Source: an uncultured Alphaproteobacteria bacterium
GTDB taxonomy: Bacteria > Pseudomonadota > Alphaproteobacteria > Micavibrionales > Micavibrionaceae
DNA length: 6,217 nucleotides
Assembly: GCA_937128575.1 (NCBI GenBank)
Contig: CAKZMN010000255.1
Coordinates: 1-6,217 of the forward strand
Direction: 5' to 3'
Shown here: piece by piece, positions 1-5,852 of the stretch
How positions within the stretch are numbered: the first letter of the stretch is position 1
Layout: every line of letters begins with the position of its first letter
Notes under the pieces: generated by a model
Databases searched by the model: none
Seen by the model: the letters and a program-made list of their open reading frames with translations, nothing else
What the model was told of the DNA's origin: nothing
Translations under genes and position numbers: made by a program

Positions 1-506
1 GAGTGCGCATTTTGGCCAGACGTACGGCCAACCTACCTGATGGGGAGTATCACTCTCACATAAAAATTATGCCGGAACCTATGACTAAAAAAACGCAAAC
101 GATGGATGCAGGGAAAGGCTTAATGGGAGTCTTCGAAGTAAAAACTCATATGTCTGTGCCGGTTTTCTTACGCCAAGGGAAAACACAACTTGATTTCGAT
201 TTAAAGAATATCAATATCTCGAAAAAAGATGGAACCGACGTTGTTAACCTTACGGTTGAAAACAACAGCACGCGTAGCATTTATGCTCGTCACAGCCTCG
301 TTTGCACCACAGCAGAAGGCGATATCACCTCGACAATTGGCGTTACGCGCCTATATGTGGAGGCCAAGTCTATTGCTGAAGAATTTCCTGTTGGGACAAA
401 CATGCCCCCCCTTGATAGCTGCAGCGCACTGACGCTGAATATCTTTGGGTTACAAGACTTTGAACATAAAGTGAATGAACCAATAAGAACGTACAAAATA
501 AAGTAA
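1..506 (+). CDS. PapD-like periplasmic pilus chaperone, C-terminal part (5' end outside window)
   Basis: The frame is open from the left edge and ends at TAA 504-506, giving 167 readable residues. The first GTG (base 3) is probably an internal valine, because the protein begins in mid-domain. Near the start, ARRTANLPDGEYHSHIKI matches the 'R.P..LPDGEYRSHL.F' segment that ends the first immunoglobulin-like domain in fimbrial chaperones. The segment MSVPVFLRQGK (about residues 50-60) matches the 'iPVivR.G' strand before the second domain. The rest is beta-rich and fits domain 2, including GVTRLYVEAKS near residues 113-123. Family members are about 230-260 residues, so roughly 80 N-terminal residues and the signal peptide lie upstream. 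The known family role is to hold pilus subunits in the periplasm by donor-strand complementation and hand them to an usher. The usher-like gene immediately downstream supports this. A strong terminator follows the stop, so this gene probably closes an upstream operon that may carry the subunits. Chaperone identity is fairly sure; the pilus subclass is not. Confidence 0.75.
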   Translation, partial: VRILARRTANLPDGEYHSHIKIMPEPMTKKTQTMDAGKGLMGVFEVKTHMSVPVFLRQGKTQLDFDLKNINISKKDGTDVVNLTVENNSTRSIYARHSLVCTTAEGDITSTIGVTRLYVEAKSIAEEFPVGTNMPPLDSCSALTLNIFGLQDFEHKVNEPIRTYKIK

Positions 507-536
507 CCATATACGCCTCTAACGTATACGCGCTCA

Positions 537-572
537 AAAACCCCCTCCTTAGAAAACTAAGGAGGGGGTTTT
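537..572 (+). terminator. Strong Rho-independent terminator after the chaperone gene
   Basis: This is a perfect 16-bp inverted repeat: AAAACCCCCTCCTTAG, an AAAA loop at 553-556, then CTAAGGAGGGGGTTTT. The stem is GC-rich at its base and the 3' arm ends in TTTT, with a second T run (577-580) just beyond. It begins 30 bp after the chaperone stop. The A run before the stem gives a T5 tract on the opposite strand, so it could also work in reverse, although no minus-strand gene is seen approaching it. It implies that the usher-like gene needs its own promoter. Confidence 0.93.
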
Positions 573-623
573 GCTGTTTTGCAGGCGCTGTGGACTAAAC
601 GGGGCAAAACCCAATTAAAAGTC

Positions 624-632
624 TGTGGATAA
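624..632 (-). promoter_or_regulatory. Perfect DnaA box (TTATCCACA) upstream of the usher-like gene
   Basis: The plus strand reads TGTGGATAA, the exact reverse complement of the consensus DnaA box TTATCCACA. It lies about 100 bp before the preferred ATG at 727. A related but imperfect TGTGGACTAA occurs at 591-600, one base longer. A perfect 9-mer on either strand is expected about 0.05 times by chance in 6.2 kb of unbiased sequence. A lone box does not make an origin, and no AT-rich unwinding element or box array is visible. A role as a DnaA-responsive promoter site is possible but unproven. Confidence 0.4.
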
Positions 633-634
633 AC

Positions 635-686
635 GATTCGCAGACTCCACATTTCCTTTTTTGTCAGCTAATGCGTGTTACGATTC
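635..686. promoter_or_regulatory. Cluster of three GANTC sites (candidate CcrM/GcrA-responsive promoter)
   Basis: GATTC at 635-639, GACTC at 643-647 and GATTC at 682-686 lie in the leader of the usher-like gene, next to the DnaA box. A hand scan of the whole window finds only ten GANTC sites, where about 24 would be expected without bias. In alphaproteobacteria GANTC is methylated by CcrM, and methylated sites near promoters are read by GcrA. I see no convincing sigma-70 promoter here: TTGTCA at 661-666 resembles a -35 element, but no good -10 lies at the proper distance, and TATTCT at 695-700 lacks a -35 partner. The functional assignment is inference. Confidence 0.4.
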
Positions 687-726
687 GGGTGGGCTATTCT
701 ATTACTCTTTTCTCGCTCTTATTATC

Positions 727-3700
727 ATGAGCAAACATCATTGCTGGAAGAATTTAAGGCGTCTAATATGCGCCGCGACTGTCTATGGCGTCGCATCTGT
801 CGCATATTGTCTGACTCCTGCTTCAGCTGCTGAAGATACGGTCACGGCGGCAAAAACAGACACAAATTACAGTGTGTCTGAACTGCTAAGTGTTGCCAAA
901 GCGACGGATGCCTCTGTAGGCGCCGAACCCTTGGTCAATGACAAGACAGCCTCCTCGCAAGGGGGTGCTGAACCCCTATCTCTGCTCCAAGCGACCACTG
1001 AAACAGTGGTCGCCGATTACGCGTTGGCGGATTTGCAAAATGATGATGAAATCTACGATCTCATTCTTGGGGTACAAAGAAAAAGTGACATTTTATCGAA
1101 TACAATGCTCAGCCTTCAAAAAGGTTTGCAATATTACATCCCAATAGGGGAGCTAGCGCGCACCCTTAATTTACCAACCACCGTTGATTTACAAAATCAG
1201 CGCGTTTCTGGCTATGTGCTTAAACTTGAAAACACCTACCAAATTGATCTTCAACAAAACAGCTATACCGTTCGCGGCGAAACTGCCGCCCTGCCCCAAG
1301 ACAGCATCATCATACATGAGACACAACCTGGACAGCAGGATGTCTACATAACAATAGACGCCCTAAACCTGGTTTGGCCGCTCATGCTGGAGCTAAACTA
1401 TTCAGACCTCAGTGTTGCCATTAAAACACCGCGAAAGCTTCCCTATGAACTAGAAAAACAGCGACAGCAAGAACAAGAAAATTTACTAAATAAAGATGGC
1501 TCAGACCCAGACCTAAACCTTACTTACATACCATCTGGCTATAGATGGCTGGGTCCACAAACACTCCAGCTTTCCGAACGCCTATCGTGGGACAACAGCG
1601 CGGAGAGCTTGAGCAACAATCTTATCGTTTCTGGGCGCGGTGATATGTTGGGCGCCAGCGCCGATTACACGATCAACGCTCTGTCTGACAAAGATAAAGC
1701 CCTAGACCTCAAAAACCTGCGCTTCCTACTAACCAGAAAAGGCTATGGCAACAACAAAACCCTGCCGCTAGGCCTGAAGGAAGTTAAAGCTGGCGACGTT
1801 ATTGCGCGCCATTCCCCCATTATTGCAAACAGCTTCACTGGGCGAGGTGTGTATGTCTCCTCCAAGTCCAACGAGCGCTCAAGCAACTTTGACCAAGTTA
1901 CGGTTGACGGCACGGGCCAGCCAGGCTGGGAAGTCGAAATATATAGATATAGCGAACTTTTAGATTTTGGCTTCATTGATGCATCGGGGCGCTATCGCTT
2001 TGACGATATACCGCTTCAATACGGCAACAATGAATTTAAAATTGTGCTGTATGGCCCACAAGGACAAATCGAAGAGCGCATAGAAAACTACCAGATTAAG
2101 GGCAACACTTTAAAGCCTGGCGAAACGAATTTTGAAGCGGGCGCGGTAGATCTCAATATCCCGCTATTTAACATCGACAACATCAAGATCAATTCCAAGA
2201 ACAAGGGCTGGGCACAGTTCCTTCGCGTTAATCGCGGCATCAATCACTGGGTTAGCGGCTTTGCAACAGCAACGAATACACCAACCGTTGATGGCGACAA
2301 GCGATATTTATCTGCCGGTGCTGACATCAGTGCGTTTGAAGGCGCAGGGCGGGTTGAAGCCTTTAAGCAAATTGATGGCGGCGTTGCCCTTGATGGTAGT
2401 TTTTCTCGCGCCTTTGCGGGCGTTAACACAACACTTAAAGCCTCCATATTCAACGACTTTGAAAGCCGCGAAGTTGGGTTCGACGATAGAGCAAAAACAC
2501 ATGAAACATCTGTGCGGGGCTTCAAAAACTTTGAAATTGGCGACACTAATTTAAATCTAAGCTCATCAGTTTCTCATACAAAATATAAAGATGGCGACAG
2601 TGATACATCAATCAGCAACAACCAGTCCCTTGGCTTTGACAATCTTAATTTAACGCACAATATCAACACCGAGCTTGATGACCTAAGCCACCTCACAACA
2701 GATGGATCATTATCGGCAAGCACGCGCATTGGGGATCGCTGGACGGCCAGAGGCTCCCTCGATTACAACGCCTACCCAACCGCAGAACTTGATTTCACCA
2801 GATTAAACTTACGCTATAGCGATCGTGATAAATTCTCCTCCAATCTTGATATAACGCAAGGCATTAAAGACACAGATGATACTAGAGTGTCGCTTAATGC
2901 CTCCTATGATTTTGGTACATTCTTGGGCGGCACAACGGTTGCCTGGGACCGGGATGGCGGCACAGATGTGTTCCTAACCGCGAACACAACCTTTGGTCCC
3001 GATGGCGACGACCAGCGCTATATCGCCACCACAAAATACAAGGGTTACACAACGTCCCTAGAGGCGCGCCTTTATGAAGATTTAAACAAAGATGGATTAT
3101 TTACGGAAGGCACCGATGTGCCAGCCGAAGGTATCCGCTTGCGCGTTAATCGTTTCAAAACTGATCCTTCAAATGAGGATGGCATCATCAACATGATTGG
3201 CGCAGGGCCGCCGGGCGCAGTATCAATCACGCTAGATCGCGACAGCATGCCCGACCCATTCCTAATTGGTGTCAATGACGGCTATTCAACCGTGTTGCGC
3301 CCTGGCACTAAGCCTCTTATCAATTTCCCACTTTATCCATCTGGTTCAATTGACGGCACCGTTCTTAACGCCAATGGCGATTACATGAGCGGCATGATTG
3401 TCCAGCTATTGGATCAAAATGGAGTCCTCGTACAGGAAGTCCCAACCCTGTTTGAAGGATTCTATGTATTCGAATATGTGAAGCCCGGAACGTACATCGT
3501 ACAAGTTTCGCCATCACACCAAGTTAACGTCCCACCCAAAACCGTAATGGTTACTTCCGAAGATCTATTTGCTTATGGCGTAGATCTGATCCTGTTGGAG
3601 CAGGCTACGGAAGTGTCAGCCACTGATTTATCAGTGCGAGACAATGGTAGAGTAGCCCATACTTACCATGCTCAAGTGGCTGATGGGACGTTAAAGCCTG

Positions 3701-4065
3701 CTCCTTCTTCTTCTGACGGTCAGTTTGATACTGTCGTCAGAGCGGTTCGGATCGGGGAGCATCCATACAAGGTTCGCCTTGTATTGGATCTCTCCGAGCC
3801 AACCACTTATAAAATTACCTCTGAGAATGACGGGCATATTATCAACATCGATCTACCAAGTACAGCGTGGGATGCAACCCGAAGCTGGAAATTAGATAAA
3901 CATCCGATGTTTAAAGATTGCGGTGTCTTCTCAATCGACGGTGGCAGCGGCACACGCCTGCGCCTAGTCGGAAGAAAGCCTGTGAAAATTTTCTACAACG
4001 CCTCCATTCCGGCAGAAAACGGTCTTCCAGATCGCATGTATGTCGATTTCCTGAAAAGTAAGTAG
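727..4065 (+). CDS. Usher-like outer-membrane protein with carboxypeptidase-regulatory-like and C-terminal AMIN domains
   Basis: The protein is 1112 residues from ATG 727. The frame is open to GTG 625 (1146 residues), but a clean type I signal peptide starts at MSKHHCWKNLRR and ends near PASA-AE (cleavage about 34/35), so I prefer 727. Neither start has a Shine-Dalgarno sequence. Regions in order: a low-complexity linker (35-98); an alpha/beta module at 99-236 with the YIPIGELARTL...VDL pattern of copper-amine-oxidase-N-like folds; a long beta-barrel-like section (about 265-775) with alternating strands; within it a conserved-looking plug or beta-sandwich at 395-460 (QPGWEVEIYRYSELLDFGF, then YGPQGQ and LKPGE); an SdrD_B-like segment at 779-870 (EDLNKDGLF); a carboxypeptidase-regulatory-like domain at 873-960 (GSIDGTV...GFYVFEYVKPGTYIV); a linker; and an AMIN domain at 1003-1112. 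Ordinary ushers have 800-900 residues and no AMIN domain. The chaperone upstream supports a role in exporting surface subunits. The mature protein has a single cysteine (C1065). Usher homology is inferred from domain pattern and context; the outer-membrane barrel and AMIN calls are firmer. Confidence 0.75.
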   Translation: MSKHHCWKNLRRLICAATVYGVASVAYCLTPASAAEDTVTAAKTDTNYSVSELLSVAKATDASVGAEPLVNDKTASSQGGAEPLSLLQATTETVVADYALADLQNDDEIYDLILGVQRKSDILSNTMLSLQKGLQYYIPIGELARTLNLPTTVDLQNQRVSGYVLKLENTYQIDLQQNSYTVRGETAALPQDSIIIHETQPGQQDVYITIDALNLVWPLMLELNYSDLSVAIKTPRKLPYELEKQRQQEQENLLNKDGSDPDLNLTYIPSGYRWLGPQTLQLSERLSWDNSAESLSNNLIVSGRGDMLGASADYTINALSDKDKALDLKNLRFLLTRKGYGNNKTLPLGLKEVKAGDVIARHSPIIANSFTGRGVYVSSKSNERSSNFDQVTVDGTGQPGWEVEIYRYSELLDFGFIDASGRYRFDDIPLQYGNNEFKIVLYGPQGQIEERIENYQIKGNTLKPGETNFEAGAVDLNIPLFNIDNIKINSKNKGWAQFLRVNRGINHWVSGFATATNTPTVDGDKRYLSAGADISAFEGAGRVEAFKQIDGGVALDGSFSRAFAGVNTTLKASIFNDFESREVGFDDRAKTHETSVRGFKNFEIGDTNLNLSSSVSHTKYKDGDSDTSISNNQSLGFDNLNLTHNINTELDDLSHLTTDGSLSASTRIGDRWTARGSLDYNAYPTAELDFTRLNLRYSDRDKFSSNLDITQGIKDTDDTRVSLNASYDFGTFLGGTTVAWDRDGGTDVFLTANTTFGPDGDDQRYIATTKYKGYTTSLEARLYEDLNKDGLFTEGTDVPAEGIRLRVNRFKTDPSNEDGIINMIGAGPPGAVSITLDRDSMPDPFLIGVNDGYSTVLRPGTKPLINFPLYPSGSIDGTVLNANGDYMSGMIVQLLDQNGVLVQEVPTLFEGFYVFEYVKPGTYIVQVSPSHQVNVPPKTVMVTSEDLFAYGVDLILLEQATEVSATDLSVRDNGRVAHTYHAQVADGTLKPAPSSSDGQFDTVVRAVRIGEHPYKVRLVLDLSEPTTYKITSENDGHIINIDLPSTAWDATRSWKLDKHPMFKDCGVFSIDGGSGTRLRLVGRKPVKIFYNASIPAENGLPDRMYVDFLKSK

Positions 4066-4095
4066 GCAAGCTATCCCCATGCATTCATGCCCTAT

Positions 4096-4115
4096 AAATA
4101 TGAGAATCATTGACG
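4096..4115 (+). promoter_or_regulatory. Possible promoter -35 element overlapping a Fur-box-like sequence
   Basis: In the 118-bp gap before the lipoprotein gene, TTGACG (4110-4115) matches five of six bases of the -35 consensus. The best-placed -10, TAGGCT at 4134-4139 (spacer 18), matches only at the key T, A and T positions. Bases 4096-4114 match 13 of 19 positions of the classical Fur box, with ATGAGAATCATT as the core. The same stretch contains GAATC (4104-4108), and GATTC follows at 4148-4152, so methylation control is a competing reading. A 6-bp inverted repeat (TTAAGG 4139-4144, CCTTAA 4159-4164) is too weak to call a terminator. Confidence 0.3.
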
Positions 4116-4183
4116 CTCACCCCATGCAAACCATAGGCTTAAGGGTAGATTCCTTTTGCCTTAAAACCTGAGATTTCAAGACC

Positions 4184-5368
4184 TTGTCCTATCTCGCTTT
4201 ATATCGCAGACATAAATATTCATCAGCGCCTTTGCTGTGCTTGATGGCTGTCGCCTTGTCAGGATGCGGATTGCAGTGGCCACAATGGGCAACCGTAAAC
4301 AGCGACCCCTTTGCCTTTATGGCTAGTGAGGCACCGCCGCCGCCCACTCCACCTGCGCCGCAAAACTCCCCATTATCTCTTCAGGCCAAATATGATCCGA
4401 TGGTTAATTCAAACCCCATTGCCATGCAAGAAGGTGGAACGCTCGGTAGCTTGGGGCTGAATACAGATTTATATTTCGACCCTGAATTAACGGATCAAGA
4501 GGCGCGCATAAACCGATTGGAACGCGCTATCTCTGCCATGCATAGAGATCTAAAAATTATGGCGCCAACGCTTCAAAAATATGCGAGCAATCCGAACGCA
4601 CCAGCTATTCCGGCGCCGCCACCCGTTATGTACACGCCACCAGCGGCCGCCGTAACAAGCGCGCCACAAATAGCGCCCGTGCTTAACAGGACTATAAATG
4701 GCGCTGCAAGCTCTGCGCCTACCTCTCTATACGTAGCGCCCGGCACAGCGAATACGGCGCTGGGCATTCCACAAAGCGCCTCACCAGTGCTCCAATATCG
4801 CGCCGCCCTACCGCCCATGCCAAATGGCAAACATCCCGGCTTACATCCGGCTAAAATGATGCCGGTATATAATCAAGCAGCTATAACGGCGCCTCAGCCT
4901 GTATACACACCGCCACAAGCAAGCACAGCAGCTGCACCAACAACAACGACCAACACACCGCCGCCTGCGCCTGCAGCAACTGGCGCACAAGCGCCCGTTA
5001 ATCGTGGACCGCGCCCCGTAACCAATGGCGGAAGCGCAATTGTAAGCGGCGTGCGCGTTGGTGATCATCCGGGCAAGGTGCGTCTAGTGTTCGATGTTAC
5101 AAAGAAAACCAATTACACCCTTGATCTCGACAATAATGAAAATTTATTGATTGTTGAGCTTCCCAACGCCAAATGGAAAACGCCAACCGCGTCAGAATCA
5201 TTTGGCAAGCTACCTGTGCTCAAATCTTATAAAGTTGATCAGGCCAATGGCGGCGCGGGTAATATATTTATCATGCAGCTCAAGAAACCAACCCAAATAT
5301 TAATGCAAGGTAAGTATCCCGCATTATCTGGCTCCGGTGAGCGTATCGTCATTGATTTAAAAAAATAA
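4184..5368 (+). CDS. Proline-rich outer-membrane lipoprotein with C-terminal AMIN domain
   Basis: The protein is 394 residues and starts at TTG 4184. An in-frame stop at 4169 and the absence of other suitable starts force this choice: the next ATG would leave only seven residues before the lipid cysteine. The lipoprotein signal has a basic n-region (RRHK, 8-11), a hydrophobic core and the lipobox LSGC with Cys28. Glycine at +2 favours the outer membrane, as judged by enterobacterial Lol rules. A PPPPTPP stretch (51-57) follows, then a short charged helix with coiled-coil character (about 103-126, QEARINRLERAISAMHRDL). A long Pro/Ala/Thr-rich tether runs from about 137 to 282, and an AMIN domain spans 286-394 (VSGVRVGDHPGKVRLVFDV, ending RIVIDLKK). 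AMIN domains in AmiC and PilQ bind or localise to peptidoglycan, so the tether plausibly spans from outer membrane to wall. Its AMIN domain is clearly homologous to the one ending the usher-like protein upstream, which suggests a joint role. No ribosome-binding site is obvious. The precise function is unknown. Confidence 0.8.
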   Translation: MSYLALYRRHKYSSAPLLCLMAVALSGCGLQWPQWATVNSDPFAFMASEAPPPPTPPAPQNSPLSLQAKYDPMVNSNPIAMQEGGTLGSLGLNTDLYFDPELTDQEARINRLERAISAMHRDLKIMAPTLQKYASNPNAPAIPAPPPVMYTPPAAAVTSAPQIAPVLNRTINGAASSAPTSLYVAPGTANTALGIPQSASPVLQYRAALPPMPNGKHPGLHPAKMMPVYNQAAITAPQPVYTPPQASTAAAPTTTTNTPPPAPAATGAQAPVNRGPRPVTNGGSAIVSGVRVGDHPGKVRLVFDVTKKTNYTLDLDNNENLLIVELPNAKWKTPTASESFGKLPVLKSYKVDQANGGAGNIFIMQLKKPTQILMQGKYPALSGSGERIVIDLKK

Positions 5369-5376
5369 TCTACCAT

Positions 5377-5733
5377 TCAATCAAATAAGAATATGTCTAG
5401 CGCTTTCAACAGCTTTGCCTGCAAAGCTTTATCGCTCATCATATTGAGCTTCATTCCATATGAAACAATACCCTGCGCCTCCTCACTGCATAGCAGTGGG
5501 CCGCCACCAGAAAGCCCTGCGAAGAACACATCGTAATCTATATTGTAAAATTCTTTGAGTTGATGGAGCTTCTCCAGTGGAAAACGATTATTGCCCGTTT
5601 CATATTTTTGTACCTGCTGATACGAAACCTCCAGCGCTCGCGCTATATCCATTAAAGATAAACCTGCCGCTTTCCTTAATCGTTTCAACGTTGCACCTAT
5701 TATTTTTGCCTCACAAGGAACTTGCTGCCCCAT
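5377..5733 (-). CDS. XRE-family helix-turn-helix transcriptional regulator
   Basis: The protein is 118 residues. Residues about 11-66 form a Cro/CI-type HTH: IGATLKRLRKAAGLSLMDIA (helices 1-2), ALEVSYQQVQKYETGNNRFP (the turn and recognition helix), then LEKLHQLKEFYNIDYDVFF (helices 4-5). The 'SYQQVQKYETGxNR' signature is typical of small alphaproteobacterial XRE regulators. The tail (75-118) is partly helical and charged, has no recognised domain, and could mediate dimerisation. The start is supported by GAGG at the proper spacing. The gene is convergent with the lipoprotein gene, with only 8 bp between stop codons and no terminator in between. It is divergent from an S24-type repressor gene, with twin operators in the shared promoter region, so it probably regulates itself and that neighbour. 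Its targets are not shown by the sequence. Confidence 0.88.
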   Translation of the reverse strand: MGQQVPCEAKIIGATLKRLRKAAGLSLMDIARALEVSYQQVQKYETGNNRFPLEKLHQLKEFYNIDYDVFFAGLSGGGPLLCSEEAQGIVSYGMKLNMMSDKALQAKLLKALDIFLFD

Positions 5734-5740
5734 AATAATA

Positions 5741-5744
5741 CCTC
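5741..5744 (-). promoter_or_regulatory. Shine-Dalgarno GAGG of the XRE regulator
   Basis: On the minus strand GAGG precedes ATG (5733-5731) by seven bases (TATTATT). It is the only clear ribosome-binding site among the starts in this window, and it supports the chosen start. Confidence 0.7.
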
Positions 5745-5764
5745 AAAAAACCACTATAAGTAGA

Positions 5765-5770
5765 ATTATA
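5765..5770 (-). promoter_or_regulatory. -10 element (TATAAT) of the XRE regulator promoter
   Basis: The minus strand reads a perfect TATAAT, 31 bp upstream of the XRE start codon. A 17-bp spacer would place the -35 element at 5793-5788 (TATTTT), a poor match. Operator 1 fills almost the whole spacer, so a bound repressor would block RNA polymerase. Confidence 0.5.
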
Positions 5771-5772
5771 TA

Positions 5773-5787
5773 TTTCTATTTTGGAAA
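5773..5787. promoter_or_regulatory. Operator 1 (TTTCTA-TTT-TGGAAA) between divergent regulators
   Basis: This is a 15-bp imperfect palindrome with half-sites TTTCTA and TTTCCA (the complement of TGGAAA) around a 3-bp spacer. It is identical to operator 2 outside the spacer. It lies two bases from the leftward -10 element. A size of 15 bp with dyad symmetry suits a dimeric Cro/CI-type HTH protein. Either flanking regulator could bind it. Confidence 0.65.
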
Positions 5788-5801
5788 AAAATACTAAAAA
5801 C

Positions 5802-5816
5802 TTTCTAAAATGGAAA
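5802..5816. promoter_or_regulatory. Operator 2 (TTTCTA-AAA-TGGAAA) between divergent regulators
   Basis: This is the second copy of the 15-bp dyad, in the same orientation as operator 1. The centre-to-centre distance is 29 bp and the gap between the copies is 14 bp. It directly abuts the candidate rightward -10 element TATTAT. Both half-sites match operator 1 exactly; only the central triplet differs (AAA against TTT). Confidence 0.65.
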
Positions 5817-5822
5817 TATTAT
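5817..5822 (+). promoter_or_regulatory. Candidate -10 element (TATTAT) of the S24-type repressor promoter
   Basis: TATTAT matches five of six bases of the -10 consensus and lies 30 bp before the ATG at 5853. A 17-bp spacer places the -35 element at 5794-5799 (CTAAAA), a poor match, so an activator may be needed or the promoter may be weak. Operator 2 occupies the spacer. No clear ribosome-binding site follows. Confidence 0.4.
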
Positions 5823-5852
5823 AGTTATGATTGCCGTGACATATTTATTACT

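Noticed and set aside
625..726. N-terminal extension of the usher-like protein from GTG 625
   Set aside because: It would bury a good signal peptide 34 residues inside the protein and has no ribosome-binding site. It also covers the DnaA box and GANTC cluster. It remains possible but less likely.
573..726. Replication origin suggested by the DnaA box
   Set aside because: There is a single perfect box, no box array, no AT-rich unwinding region, and no replication gene nearby.
783..813. Lipobox in the usher-like signal peptide (VAYC)
   Set aside because: Tyrosine at -1 does not fit a lipobox, and a typical signal peptidase I site (PASA) lies a few residues on.
2244..2546. 100-codon minus-strand open frame inside the usher-like gene
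   Set aside because: It lies wholly opposite a well-supported coding region, its predicted protein has no recognisable domain, and I see no start signal. It is a shadow frame.
4573..5068. Minus-strand open frames inside the lipoprotein gene, one rich in Cys and Arg
   Set aside because: They are antisense products of the Pro/Ala/Thr-rich tether, whose GC-rich codons suppress stops on the other strand.
5411..5428. Inverted repeat AGCTTTGC-CT-GCAAAGCT near the end of the XRE gene as a possible terminator
   Set aside because: The loop is too short for full pairing, no T tract follows in either direction, and the bases encode a repeated Lys-Ala-Leu pattern in the XRE tail.
5734..5852. Alphaproteobacterial LexA box (GTTC-N7-GTTC) controlling the S24-type gene
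   Set aside because: No such direct repeat is present in the divergent promoter region; the repeats seen there are TTTCTA-N3-TGGAAA dyads.
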